Source: Clostridium sp. CAG:590
Lineage (GTDB): Bacteria > Bacillota > Clostridia > Lachnospirales > Lachnospiraceae
DNA: 64,000 bases
Reading direction: 5' to 3'
Assembly (NCBI GenBank): GCA_000431135.1
Contig: HF987885.1
Location: 45,843 to 109,842 of the forward strand
Below the pieces are notes generated by a model. The model did no database searches and was not told where the DNA came from. It saw nothing but the letters and a program-made list of their open reading frames with translations. Numbering within the stretch: the stretch's first letter is position 1; each line of letters opens with the position of its first letter. The position numbers and the translations under genes are program-made. Below are positions 26,218-35,756 of this stretch, in pieces.

Positions 26218-27300
26218 ATGAATTACAATTTAGCAGTCATTAAGGGGGATGGAATTGGTCCTGAAGTAGTGACAGAGGCGATGAAAGTATTAGATAAAGT
26301 CGGAGAGAAGTTCGGTCATACCTTTCAGTATGATCAGTTGTTGATGGGTGGATGTTCCATTGATGCATATGGAGAGCCGCTTACCGATGAGACAGTTGCT
26401 AAGGCAAAGAAGGCAGATGCCGTATTATTAGGTTCGATCGGAGGCAACACCAGTACATCACCATGGTATCAGTTGCCACCACATTTAAGACCGGAAGCAG
26501 GTCTGCTTAAGATCCGTAAGGAGCTTAACCTGTTTGCCAATTTACGTCCGGCATTATTATATCCGGAGCTTCGCGGAGCATGTCCATTGAAAGAAGAGAT
26601 CTCAGAAAAGGGCTTTGATATGATGATCATGCGGGAGCTTACCGGAGGTCTTTACTTTGGTAAACGTGAGACAAAGGAAGTAGATGGCGTGATGACTGCT
26701 ATCGATACACTGACTTATAATGAGAATGAGATCCGCAGAATTGCGATCAAGGGATTCGATATTGCAATGAAACGTCGTAAGAAAGTGACTTCTGTGGATA
26801 AGGCAAATGTATTGGATTCTTCGAGATTGTGGAGAAAAATTGTAGAAGAGGTTGCAAAGGATTATCCGGAAGTATCTTATGAACATATGTTAGTGGATAA
26901 TGCAGCTATGCAGTTAGTCAAAGATCCGGCACAGTTTGACGTTATCTTAACAGAGAATATGTTTGGTGACATTTTATCGGATGAGGCATCTATGGTAACC
27001 GGTTCGATCGGTATGTTAGCATCTGCATCACTCAATGAGACCAAGTTTGGTATGTATGAACCGAGTGGCGGATCCGCACCGGATATTGCAGGACAGAATA
27101 AGGCAAATCCGATTGCAACGATTCTTTCCGCAGCAATGTTGTTGCGTTTCTCATTGGATCTAGACAAGGAAGCAGATGCCATTGAGGCAGCCGTTAAGAA
27201 GGTATTAGAGGAAGGATATCGTACCTGTGATATCGTATCAGAGGGAACGACACTTGTCTCTACCACACAGATGGGTGACCTGATCGCAGAGCGGATCTGA
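26218..27300 (+). CDS. leuB: 3-isopropylmalate dehydrogenase
   Basis: A 360-residue NAD-dependent beta-decarboxylating dehydrogenase that completes the LeuCDB segment. Motifs visible: KGDGIGPEV start, [25 protein letters not shown] substrate loop, [11 protein letters not shown], the catalytic [16 protein letters not shown] stretch, and the NAD-binding [20 protein letters not shown]. It follows leuD by 26 bp with AAAAGAGG upstream. Confidence 0.97.
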   Translation: MNYNLAVIKGDGIGPEVVTEAMKVLDKVGEKFGHTFQYDQLLMGGCSIDAYGEPLTDETVAKAKKADAVLLGSIGGNTSTSPWYQLPPHLRPEAGLLKIRKELNLFANLRPALLYPELRGACPLKEEISEKGFDMMIMRELTGGLYFGKRETKEVDGVMTAIDTLTYNENEIRRIAIKGFDIAMKRRKKVTSVDKANVLDSSRLWRKIVEEVAKDYPEVSYEHMLVDNAAMQLVKDPAQFDVILTENMFGDILSDEASMVTGSIGMLASASLNETKFGMYEPSGGSAPDIAGQNKANPIATILSAAMLLRFSLDLDKEADAIEAAVKKVLEEGYRTCDIVSEGTTLVSTTQMGDLIAERI

Positions 27301-27332
27301 TTAAGATGGAATATTATATGAAACTGTATATA

Positions 27333-27405
27333 GGTGATTGCGAAACTCGTATAAGTAGATTGTAAGTTGTACGAATTCGATGATATAAATTGTTTCGCAA
27401 GCACC
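27333..27405 (+). promoter_or_regulatory. Imperfect stem-loop between leuB and ilvD
   Basis: Bases 27333-27346 pair with 27392-27405 over 14 positions (one mismatch), enclosing a second stem (TCGTATA-like with TGTACGA-like). No T-run follows, so this is an mRNA processing or regulatory fold rather than a terminator. It occupies most of the 135-bp gap. Confidence 0.4.
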
Positions 27406-27435
27406 GGATAGAACAATATGTAAAGGAGCGATAAT

Positions 27436-29113
27436 ATGAAGAGCGATAATGTAAAAGTTGGCATGCAGCAGGCACCACACCGGTCCCTGTTCAATGCGTT
27501 AGGAATGACAGAAGAAGAGATGAAGAAACCATTGGTCGGTATTGTATGTTCATACAATGAGATCGTACCCGGTCATATGAACTTGGATAAGATTGCACAG
27601 GCGGTTTGCACAGGCGGTTAAGCTTGGTGTAGCAGAAGCAGGCGGTATGCCGGTTATGTTCCCTGCAATTGCAGTTTGTGATGGTATTGCAATGGGACAT
27701 ATCGGAATGAAATATTCACTTGTAACAAGAGACCTGATCGCAGATTCTACGGAATGTATGGCGATTGCACACCAGTTTGATGCATTGGTTATGATTCCGA
27801 ACTGCGATAAGAATGTGCCGGGACTTTTGATGGCAGCAGCCAGAGTGAATGTTCCAACCGTATTTGTATCCGGTGGTCCAATGCTTGCAGGACATGTAAA
27901 AGGACATAAGACTTCCCTTTCTTCTATGTTTGAGGCAGTTGGTTCTTATGCAGCAGGTACAATGAGCGAAGAAGATGTGAATGAATTTGAATGTAAAGCA
28001 TGTCCAACCTGTGGTTCCTGCTCCGGTATGTATACTGCAAACTCTATGAATTGTTTAACAGAAGCACTTGGTATGGGACTTCCGGGTAACGGAACGATTC
28101 CTGCAGTATATTCAGAACGTATCAAGCTTGCAAAACATGCAGGTATGGCAGTTATGGAGATGTATAAGAAGAACATCCGTCCAAGAGACATCATTACCAA
28201 AGATGCGATCATGAATGCTTTGACGGTAGATATGGCATTAGGCTGTTCTACAAACTCTATGTTACATATTCCGGCAATTGCTCATGAGATTGGATTTGAC
28301 TTTGACATTTCTCTGGCAAACGAAGTAAGTGCCAAGACTCCAAACCTTTGTCATTTAGCACCGGCTGGTCCTACTTATATGGAAGACCTGAATGAAGCGG
28401 GTGGTGTATATGCAGTGATCAACCAGTTAAAGAGCAAGGGATTGATCAATGAGGATTGTATGACCGTAACCGGTAAGACAATTGGTGAAGCAGTCGAAGG
28501 ACATGTGAATAAGAATCCGGAGGTTATTCGTCCATTGGATAATCCATATAGCGTAACCGGAGGTCTTGCAGTATTGAAAGGAAACCTTGCACCGGATGGT
28601 TCCGTTGTAAAACGTTCTGCGGTTGTTCCGGAAATGCTTCAGCATGAAGGTCCGGCTCGCGTATTTGACTGCGAAGAGGATGCGATTGCAGCGATCAAGG
28701 GCGGTAAGATTGTAGAAGGAGACGTTGTAGTGATCCGTTATGAAGGTCCGAAGGGCGGTCCTGGTATGCGAGAAATGCTGAATCCTACTTCTGCAATTGC
28801 AGGAATGGGACTTGGTTCTTCTGTGGCATTGATCACAGATGGTCGTTTCTCAGGAGCAAGCCGTGGAGCTTCTATCGGTCATGTGTCTCCGGAGGCAGCC
28901 GTTGGTGGTCCGATCGCATTTGTAGAGGAAGGAGATCGCATTAAGATTGATATTGATGCATGTTCAATCGAGTTATGCGTTTCAGACGAAGAACTTGCTA
29001 AGCGAAAAGCAAACTGGACACCGAGAGAGCCAAAAGTTACAACCGGATATCTTGCAAGATATGCCAAAATGGTAACTTCCGGTAACAGAGGAGCCGTTTT
29101 GGAATTAAAATAA
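27436..29113 (+). pseudogene. ilvD: Dihydroxy-acid dehydratase, frameshifted near the 5' end
   Basis: Two frames together make one about 555-residue IlvD. Residues 1-56 read from 27436 ([46 protein letters not shown]). The frame then hits a stop at 27619-27621, and the rest continues in another frame as [20 protein letters not shown] to 29113. Family features are otherwise intact: CDKNVPG and [18 protein letters not shown]e-S cysteines, and FSGASRG near the C terminus. The break is an exact 13-bp tandem duplication at 27594-27619; removing one copy restores the frame. IlvD makes the 2-keto acids for Val/Ile/Leu, so loss would be surprising beside intact leu and ilvB genes. Sequencing or assembly error is a live alternative. 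Confidence 0.88.
27594..27619 (+). repeat. Exact 13-bp tandem duplication breaking ilvD
   Basis: TGCACAGGCGGTT occurs twice back to back (27594-27606, 27607-27619). With one copy the reading is [16 protein letters not shown], the expected IlvD sequence. Confidence 0.97.
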
Positions 29114-29156
29114 TGAAGGAAAAATACCTTATTTTGACAAAACTTTGAATATAGAC

Positions 29157-29186
29157 TTTACAAAACCACTATAAAAGTTTTATTAT
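29157..29186 (+). promoter_or_regulatory. Candidate promoter for ilvB
   Basis: TTTACA (29157-29162), 18 bp, TATTAT (29181-29186), in the 157-bp gap after ilvD. A nearby TTGACA at 29134 has no good -10 at 17 bp beyond the overlapping TTTACA. The leader would be about 78 nt and holds the hairpin at 29226-29251. Confidence 0.45.
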
Positions 29187-29225
29187 TGTAAAGGTGAGAT
29201 GAAAGAATTGTAATGAAATATGTTT

Positions 29226-29251
29226 GTCAGGTGTCTGCTGTGGCACCTGAC
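29226..29251 (+). promoter_or_regulatory. Hairpin next to the ilvB ribosome site
   Basis: GTCAGGTG pairs perfectly with CACCTGAC (8 bp, 10-nt loop) and ends about 4 nt before the AAAGAGGAG ribosome site of ilvB. No T-run follows. It could tune translation start. Confidence 0.4.
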
Positions 29252-29270
29252 TGAAAGAGGAGATATAGAT

Positions 29271-30947
29271 ATGAAACAGTTGACAGGTTCAGAAATTGTA
29301 ATCGAATGTTTAAAAGAACAGGGAGTAGACACAGTATTTGGTTATCCGGGAGGTACGATTCTGAATGTCTATGATGCATTATATAAGCATCCGGAGATTC
29401 ATCACATTTTGACATCCCATGAGCAGGGTGCATCCCATGCTGCAGATGGTTATGCAAGAGCAACCGGAAAAGTTGGTGTCTGTATGGCAACTTCCGGTCC
29501 GGGGGCAACAAACCTAGTAACAGGAATTGCAACCGCATATATGGATTCCATTCCGTTGGTTGCAATCACAGCAAACGTTGGAGTATCCCTGTTGGGAAAG
29601 GATTCCTTCCAGGAGATTGACATTGCAGGTGTTGTAATGCCTATTACAAAGCACAGTTTTATTGTTAAGAATGTACATGAATTAGCAGATACACTTCGTC
29701 GTGCATTTAAGATTGCAAAGACAGGAAGACCTGGTCCGGTATTAGTAGATATCACAAAGGATGTTACTTCCAATCTTGCAGATTATGAATATAAGAAACC
29801 GGAGGAGATTGAACCACTTACAGATACGATCTGGGAGTCGGATGTTGAGACTGTTACGAAGATGATCGCAAGATCAAAGAAACCATATATCATGGTTGGT
29901 GGAGGTGCCGTAGCATCCGGTGCTTACGAGGAAGTTCGTGAATTTGTGAATAAGGTAGATGCTCCGGTATGTGATACATTAATGGGAAAAGGAGTCATTG
30001 ACGGGAATGATCCACATTATACCGGTATGGTCGGTATGCATGGAACCAAGGTTTCTAACTTTGGCGTGACAGAAGCGGATCTGCTGATCGTGATCGGTGG
30101 ACGTTTCTCGGATCGTGTAATCGGTAATGCAAAGAAATTCGCAAACAATGCCAAGATCGTACAGATTGATGTAGATGCAGCAGAGATCAATAAGAATGTT
30201 GTAGTCGATGCAAGTATCATCGGTGATGCCAAAGAGATCCTGAAACGACTGAATGCAGTGATCGAACAGAAGGATAACAAGGAATGGAAAGAAGAGATTC
30301 TTTCAATGGAAGAGAAATATCCGAATACATATCCGACTGACATTTTGACAGGTCCAACTGCGATTTCCAAGATTTATGAGTTGACAGATGGAAATGCGAT
30401 CATTACAACAGATGTTGGACAGCATCAGATGTGGGCTGCCCAGATGTACAAGTTCAAAGAGCCGAGACAGTTACTGACTTCCGGTGGACTTGGTACTATG
30501 GGATATGGTTTAGGGGCATGTATTGGTGCCAAAGTCGGAAGACCGGAAAAGGTAGTTGTTAATATTGCCGGAGACGGTTGTTTCCGTATGAATATGAATG
30601 AAATTGCAACAGCAGCACGTTACAATATCCCGATCATTCAGGTGGTTATTAATAACCATGTATTAGGAATGGTTCGTCAGTGGCAGACCTTGTTCTATGA
30701 TAAGAGATATTCGAATACGATATTGGATGATGCCGTTGATTTTGTTAAGATATCAGAAGGAATGGGTGCGTTGGCATTTAAGGCAACGACAATTTCTGAA
30801 TTTGAGGAGGCATTTAAGAAGGCATTAGAATCCGGAAGACCATGTGTGATTGATGCACAGATTGGTGAGGATGATAAGGTATGGCCTATGGTTGCAGCCG
30901 GACAGCCAATCTCAACCTGTTTCTCGGAAGAAGATCTGGAGAAATAA
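29271..30947 (+). CDS. ilvB: Acetolactate synthase large subunit
   Basis: A 558-residue ThDP enzyme of valine/isoleucine synthesis. Visible: FGYPGGTILNVYDAL, SHEQGASHAADGYARATGK with the catalytic Glu, SGPGATNLVTGIATAYMDSIP, and the ThDP/Mg motif GDGCFRMNMNEIATAARYNI ending in NN. The ATG at 29271 has AAAGAGGAG upstream; an in-frame ATG at 29220 runs through the hairpin and is rejected. No regulatory small subunit (ilvN/ilvH) or ilvC follows; serC does. Confidence 0.96.
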   Translation: MKQLTGSEIVIECLKEQGVDTVFGYPGGTILNVYDALYKHPEIHHILTSHEQGASHAADGYARATGKVGVCMATSGPGATNLVTGIATAYMDSIPLVAITANVGVSLLGKDSFQEIDIAGVVMPITKHSFIVKNVHELADTLRRAFKIAKTGRPGPVLVDITKDVTSNLADYEYKKPEEIEPLTDTIWESDVETVTKMIARSKKPYIMVGGGAVASGAYEEVREFVNKVDAPVCDTLMGKGVIDGNDPHYTGMVGMHGTKVSNFGVTEADLLIVIGGRFSDRVIGNAKKFANNAKIVQIDVDAAEINKNVVVDASIIGDAKEILKRLNAVIEQKDNKEWKEEILSMEEKYPNTYPTDILTGPTAISKIYELTDGNAIITTDVGQHQMWAAQMYKFKEPRQLLTSGGLGTMGYGLGACIGAKVGRPEKVVVNIAGDGCFRMNMNEIATAARYNIPIIQVVINNHVLGMVRQWQTLFYDKRYSNTILDDAVDFVKISEGMGALAFKATTISEFEEAFKKALESGRPCVIDAQIGEDDKVWPMVAAGQPISTCFSEEDLEK

Positions 30948-30999
30948 GAATAAGAAGTACCGGGCAGCCGGGATAATGGCTTACATTATTTGATACCAG

Positions 31000-31036
31000 C
31001 GTGCGATTTGACATATTCGGATCGCACGTATAGTAT
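31000..31036 (+). promoter_or_regulatory. serC promoter with inverted repeat around the -35 box
   Basis: TTGACA (31008-31013), 17 bp, TAGTAT (31031-31036). The -35 hexamer lies in the 13-bp loop between perfect 8-bp arms CGTGCGAT (31000-31007) and ATCGCACG (31021-31028). A protein binding this dyad would cover the promoter. An RNA terminator is less likely because no T-run follows. Confidence 0.55.
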
Positions 31037-31065
31037 ATTATAAAGAACATATAGGAGGATATGAA

Positions 31066-32151
31066 ATGGAAAGAGTGTACAATTTTTCAGCAGGACCATC
31101 TGTATTGCCGGAGGTTGTGTTAAAGCAGGCAGCAGATGAGATGTTAAACTACAACGGAACCGGAATGAGTGTTATGGAGATGAGTCACCGCTCCAAAGCA
31201 TTTGAAGAGATCATTCAGACTGCAGAGCAGGATCTGAGAGATTTAATGAAGATTCCTGACAATTATAAAGTATTATTCTTACAAGGTGGAGCATCGCAGC
31301 AGTTTGCAGCAATTCCGATGAACCTGATGAAAAATGGTGTTGCAGATTATATTATTACAGGACAGTGGGCAAAGAAGGCATTTGAAGAGGCAAAGAAATA
31401 TGGTAAGGTAAAGGCAGTTGCATCTTCGGCTGATAAGACTTTTTCCTATATCCCGGATTGCAGTGACTTGGATATTGATGATGATGCAGATTATGTATAT
31501 ATCTGCCATAACAATACAATTTATGGAACAACTTATAAGAAACTTCCGAACACAAAAGGCAAGATCTTAGTAGCAGATATGTCATCTGATATTTTATCTC
31601 AGCCTGTTAATGTAGAAGATTACGGTCTTATTTACTTTGGTGTACAGAAGAACGTAGGGCCTGCCGGTGTTGTGATCGCTATTATCCGTGAAGATCTGAT
31701 CACAGATGATGTATTACCGGGTACTCCAACGATGTTGAAGTATAAGACGCAGGCAGATGCAAATTCTTTGTATAACACACCGCCGGCATATGGAATCTAT
31801 ATTTGCGGTAAGGTATTCAAATGGGTAAAAGAAATGGGTGGATTAGAGGCAATGAAGATCCACAATGAGAAGAAAGCAGCAATTCTTTATGATTTCTTAG
31901 ATTCTTCTAAGTTATTTAAGGGTACTGTTGTGAAAGAAGATCGTTCTTTGATGAACGTTCCGTTTGTAACCGGTGATGAGGAGATGGATGCAAAGTTTGT
32001 CAAGGAAGCTACCGCAGCAGGTTTTGTCAATCTGAAAGGACATAGAACCGTTGGTGGTATGCGTGCTTCTATCTACAATGCAATGCCGATTGAGGGTGTT
32101 GAGAAGTTAGTAGAATTCATGAAGGAGTTCGAGGCAAATAACGCAAAGTAA
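31066..32151 (+). CDS. serC: Phosphoserine aminotransferase
   Basis: A 361-residue class V PLP aminotransferase. It converts 3-phosphohydroxypyruvate to phosphoserine. Markers: NFSAGPSVLPEVVLKQA start, GMSVMEMSHRSKAFE, LFLQGGASQQFAAIPMN, and the PLP lysine in FGVQKNVGPAGVV (about residue 196). Ribosome site AGGAGG. It is 19 bp ahead of serA, forming a serine pair. Confidence 0.97.
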   Translation: MERVYNFSAGPSVLPEVVLKQAADEMLNYNGTGMSVMEMSHRSKAFEEIIQTAEQDLRDLMKIPDNYKVLFLQGGASQQFAAIPMNLMKNGVADYIITGQWAKKAFEEAKKYGKVKAVASSADKTFSYIPDCSDLDIDDDADYVYICHNNTIYGTTYKKLPNTKGKILVADMSSDILSQPVNVEDYGLIYFGVQKNVGPAGVVIAIIREDLITDDVLPGTPTMLKYKTQADANSLYNTPPAYGIYICGKVFKWVKEMGGLEAMKIHNEKKAAILYDFLDSSKLFKGTVVKEDRSLMNVPFVTGDEEMDAKFVKEATAAGFVNLKGHRTVGGMRASIYNAMPIEGVEKLVEFMKEFEANNAK

Positions 32152-32170
32152 ATGAGAAAGAGGAGTAAAC

Positions 32171-33331
32171 ATGACAAAAGTAAATTGTTTAAATCCAATT
32201 GCAGCATGTGGTTTGGATTTGTTTTCAGATAATTATGAAATCGTAGACAGCATGGACAATGCAGATGCCGTATTAGTGCGTTCTGCTGCTATGCATGATT
32301 TAGATCTTCCGGAGAGTTTGGTAGCAATTGCCAGAGCCGGTGCGGGAGTGAATAATATTCCATTGGATAAATGTGCAGAGAAGGGTATTGTTGTATTTAA
32401 CACACCTGGTGCCAATGCCAATGGTGTAAAGGAGATTGTTATTGCAGGATTGTTACTTGCTTCCCGTGATCTGATGGGCGGATACAACTGGGTAAAAGAG
32501 AATGCAGCAGATCCTGATATTGCGAAGAAAGTAGAGAAGCAGAAAAAACAGTATGCAGGTAATGAGATCCAGGGGAAGAAATTAGGTGTAATCGGACTCG
32601 GTGCAATTGGTGCCAAGGTTGCCAATATTGCTTTCCGTCTTGGTATGGAAGTATATGGTTATGATCCATATGTATCTGTTGATGCAGCATGGTCATTATC
32701 ACGCCATATTAAGCATATTACCAATGTAGAAGACATTTACAAAGAGTGTGATTATATTACCATCCATGTTCCGGCACTTCCTGCAACCAAAGGAATGTTG
32801 AACAAAGAAGCATTTGCCATGATGAAGGATGGTGTGCGTATACTTAATTTTGCAAGAGATACGCTCGTAAATGATGCAGACATGATCGAAGCACTTGCTT
32901 CCGGTAAAGTAGCTAAATATGTGACAGACTTCCCGAATCCGGCAGTCGCAGGTGTAGATAATGTTATTACATTACCGCATCTTGGTGCATCCACAGAGGA
33001 ATCAGAAGATAACTGTGCAGTGATGGCTGTAAAACAGATTGCAGATTTCATGGAGAATGGTAATATTAAGAATTCCGTAAACTATCCGGCGTGTGATGCA
33101 GGTGTTTGTGAGACTGCTGCCAGAGTAGCTATCTGTCATAAGAATATTCCGGATATGCTTACCAGATTTACAGGTGTATTTTCAAGTAAGTCAGTTAACA
33201 TTGCCAATATGGTCAGCAAGTCAAAAGGCGACTGGGCATATACGATCTTAGATGTAGATGCGGCAATTGATGACGCAAGCAAGACGGAATTAGAGGCAGT
33301 AGAGGGTGTTGTAAAAGTTCGTGTGATCTAA
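32171..33331 (+). CDS. serA: D-3-phosphoglycerate dehydrogenase with ACT domain
   Basis: A 386-residue D-2-hydroxyacid dehydrogenase: first step of serine synthesis. NAD motif GLGAIGAKVA (about residue 143), catalytic Arg in LNFARDTLVND, catalytic His in LPHLGASTEESEDNCAVMA, and a C-terminal ACT domain (about 320-386). The usual acidic residue segment reads VTDFPNPA, the variant seen in the clostridial short SerA subfamily as I recall it. The gene ends shortly before an intrinsic terminator. Confidence 0.95.
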   Translation: MTKVNCLNPIAACGLDLFSDNYEIVDSMDNADAVLVRSAAMHDLDLPESLVAIARAGAGVNNIPLDKCAEKGIVVFNTPGANANGVKEIVIAGLLLASRDLMGGYNWVKENAADPDIAKKVEKQKKQYAGNEIQGKKLGVIGLGAIGAKVANIAFRLGMEVYGYDPYVSVDAAWSLSRHIKHITNVEDIYKECDYITIHVPALPATKGMLNKEAFAMMKDGVRILNFARDTLVNDADMIEALASGKVAKYVTDFPNPAVAGVDNVITLPHLGASTEESEDNCAVMAVKQIADFMENGNIKNSVNYPACDAGVCETAARVAICHKNIPDMLTRFTGVFSSKSVNIANMVSKSKGDWAYTILDVDAAIDDASKTELEAVEGVVKVRVI

Positions 33332-33368
33332 TGGCGATATAGCATACGGAAGTAATGGTAAATAGTTC

Positions 33369-33404
33369 AAGGCAGTTACATTTTTGAATATGTGGCTGCC
33401 TTTT
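33369..33404 (+). terminator. Intrinsic terminator after serA
   Basis: AAGGCAGTTACAT pairs with ATGTGGCTGCCTT (two G·U pairs), then TTTT. It closes the serC-serA unit. Confidence 0.85.
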
Positions 33405-33522
33405 CTTATATATTTCACACAGCTATGTCATTATTTGATATAAAATGGGTAATGATGTATGTTTCCGTATAGACCGGCTATCTGTTAGTCCGGAAAGTCG
33501 CATAGATTGGAGGTAAAAAGTT

Positions 33523-34197
33523 ATGGCGGTAAGTCTGTTGGTTGCAGATGATGATGATCTGCTGCGGAATCTGGTAAAAGAAGTATTGGAAGATGAGGGA
33601 TATCAGGTATATGCCGCAGCGGATGGACAGGAAACTGTGGATATATTTTGGGAGCATCCGGAGATCGCATTGGTGATATTAGATATTATGATGCCGAAAA
33701 TGGATGGTATCGAAGTATTACAGGAGATTCGGGAACGTACAGATATACCGGTTCTGATGCTTACGGCATTGGGAGATTCATCCAGTGAGTTATCGTGCCT
33801 GCGGAACGGAGCAAGTGATTTTGTCAGTAAACCGTTTCATTACGATATACTGGTAGAGCGGGTGAAGAATCTGCTCCGGTTGACAAAAGCACAGAATCTG
33901 GAAAAAATGGAACTTGGCATGTTGGAGATCGATCCGGTTGCACATAAGGTATTTGTGCAAAAAGAAGAGATTATTTTAAATAATAAGGAATTTCAGTTGT
34001 TGGAGTTTCTTGTAAATAATCAAAATATTGTATTATCCAGAGAGAAGATATTAGATCGTATCTGGGGATATGATTATGAAGGGGATATTCGTACGATCGA
34101 TACCCATGTAAAAATGCTGCGTGCAAATTTAAAAGAAGCAGGTAGTTACATAAAGACAATAAGGGGTGTCGGATATTCATTTGAGGTGGAAGCATGA
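33523..34197 (+). CDS. OmpR/PhoB-family response regulator
   Basis: A 224-residue two-domain regulator. Receiver: acidic pair in VADDDDLLR, phosphoacceptor Asp54 in VILDIMMPKMDG, Thr in MLTALGDSS, Lys in DFVSKPFH. The C-terminal winged helix (about 125-224) includes LNNKEFQLLEFLVNNQNIVLSR and RTIDTHVKMLRANL. The last 4 nt overlap the kinase start, so they are translationally coupled. The signal and targets cannot be read from the sequence. Confidence 0.95.
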   Translation: MAVSLLVADDDDLLRNLVKEVLEDEGYQVYAAADGQETVDIFWEHPEIALVILDIMMPKMDGIEVLQEIRERTDIPVLMLTALGDSSSELSCLRNGASDFVSKPFHYDILVERVKNLLRLTKAQNLEKMELGMLEIDPVAHKVFVQKEEIILNNKEFQLLEFLVNNQNIVLSREKILDRIWGYDYEGDIRTIDTHVKMLRANLKEAGSYIKTIRGVGYSFEVEA

Positions 34198-35618
34198 AGA
34201 AGTCATTGAAAAAGAGAATCTGTGTGATCGGTATGATCCTGGTTGTACTGTTCATTGCGATCAATATTTTATTAACTTTTTCCTTCATGATCCCGTTTTC
34301 GGTACGGTTAAGCATGAAACAGATGGAGCAGATTGCACTTACGATGATGGATGAAACATCGTATTCGGATGAACGTTTCAATGATTACATTGAACAGATC
34401 GACGAGGATATGAATACCGCTGTGACGGTTATTGATGGAGAAAAAAATGTAATCAGTACAACCAAACTAAGTGAATATAATAAAAATGCGGTCGGCAAAA
34501 TGAATTCAATCCTGTTTGACCGCACAAAGGAGCAGTTAGATGAGGGAGAAACTGTTTCCATGTCAAGAAACGCTAACAGACGGAAGAATGTAATTCGCGT
34601 GCGTGTAATAAAGAAAGTAGCAGATGACCGTTATGTAATATTGGCAAGATCCTATCGAAGTCTTGAAAATGCCATGCATTCGGCTATTGTGTTTAATCTG
34701 CTGGCGGGAATTGTAATTGTATTGATTGGAATTGTGATTGTTTCCGGTTTGTCACAGCGCCTTGTAGTACCGATCAAAGAGATGCAGCAAACAGCAGAAC
34801 ATATCTCCAACCTGGAATTTGATACAAAAGTAAAGATACGTTCACTAGATGAATTGGGACAATTAGGACAATCGATCAACCGGATGTCGGATCATTTGGA
34901 AGAGAATGTGGAACAACTGCAAAAGGATATTGAGAATCGAAAACGTCTTGTCAGAAATATATCGCATGAGATCAAATCACCGGTTGCGGTTATTATGGGA
35001 TATGCAGACCGGTTGAAGGTAGTATTGCAGAAGAATCCGGAGAGAGCACTGCAGTATTGTGAGATCATTTCAAATGAGAGCAGCAGAGTTGATATATTGG
35101 TAAAGGAAATGCTGGAATTCTCAAAATTGGAGCAGCGTACCGGTGAGTTGTATATTGAAAAGATTCCGGTCAAGCAGTTTTTTGCAAAGATACAAAAACG
35201 ATTTGAAGAGGAAAATTATGACCGGCGGATCGATTTTCAGTTGACGTGCGGTGAAGAGGACACCATCAAAGCAGATGAGATGCTATTAGAAAGAGCGATT
35301 TATAATATATTAGGAAATGCGGTTGCGTATGGAAGTGCGCAGGATTTGCGTATCATTTTGACGGGTGTGCAAAAAGAAGATTATTATGAGTTTTCCATAT
35401 ATAATTCCGGTAACGGTATTCCGGAAGAGATGCTGGATGGTATATGGGACGCCTTTGTAAAAGTAGATAAGGCACGGACAAGAGGACGACAGGGTTCCGG
35501 TGTCGGGCTTTCCATTGTAAGGGAGATCGTTGAAACGCACGGGGGATATTGCCATGTCGAGAATACAAGTGATGGTGTTATTTTTACAATTTCCGTACAA
35601 AATGAAATAGAATTGTGA
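34194..35618 (+). CDS. Membrane sensor histidine kinase
   Basis: A 474-residue kinase: transmembrane helix about 12-34, an extracytoplasmic segment of about 130 residues, second helix about 165-185 (NLLAGIVIVLIGIVIVSG), HAMP about 190-240, phosphoacceptor H258 in ISHEIKSPVAVIMGY, N box ERAIYNILGNAVAYG, and G boxes NSGNGIP and GSGVGLSIVREIVETHGG. It is the partner of the overlapping upstream regulator. The VanS/BaeS-like layout suggests an envelope signal, which is inference. Confidence 0.95.
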   Translation: MKKSLKKRICVIGMILVVLFIAINILLTFSFMIPFSVRLSMKQMEQIALTMMDETSYSDERFNDYIEQIDEDMNTAVTVIDGEKNVISTTKLSEYNKNAVGKMNSILFDRTKEQLDEGETVSMSRNANRRKNVIRVRVIKKVADDRYVILARSYRSLENAMHSAIVFNLLAGIVIVLIGIVIVSGLSQRLVVPIKEMQQTAEHISNLEFDTKVKIRSLDELGQLGQSINRMSDHLEENVEQLQKDIENRKRLVRNISHEIKSPVAVIMGYADRLKVVLQKNPERALQYCEIISNESSRVDILVKEMLEFSKLEQRTGELYIEKIPVKQFFAKIQKRFEEENYDRRIDFQLTCGEEDTIKADEMLLERAIYNILGNAVAYGSAQDLRIILTGVQKEDYYEFSIYNSGNGIPEEMLDGIWDAFVKVDKARTRGRQGSGVGLSIVREIVETHGGYCHVENTSDGVIFTISVQNEIEL

Positions 35619-35670
35619 AAAAAGTCGAAGGATAGATGAATATTTTTTGTTTATTCGGTGATTTTATGTC

Positions 35671-35701
35671 TTGATAAGATAGGAGAATTGTTGTATCCTA
35701 T
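35671..35701 (+). promoter_or_regulatory. asd promoter overlapped by an inverted repeat
   Basis: TTGATA (35671-35676), 17 bp, TATCCT (35694-35699). A perfect dyad ATAGGA-N11-TCCTAT (35679-35684 with 35696-35701) covers the spacer and -10, so a repressor site is plausible. Confidence 0.4.
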
Positions 35702-35756
35702 AAACTATTATGAGCAAAGAATGTTCGCTAGAACACATGCAGAAGGAGAACAACAA

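Noticed and set aside
27306..27365. A 19-codon leader peptide (MEYYMKLYIGDCETRISRL) before ilvD with Ile and Leu codons
   Set aside because: No ribosome site, few regulatory codons and no terminator stem downstream; chance frame.
29226..29251. T-box riboswitch before ilvB
   Set aside because: No T-box sequence or specifier loop; the leader is too short.
29220..29270. An ilvB start 17 codons upstream, with Leu codons suggestive of attenuation
   Set aside because: It is in frame with ilvB with no stop, and the good Shine-Dalgarno is before 29271.
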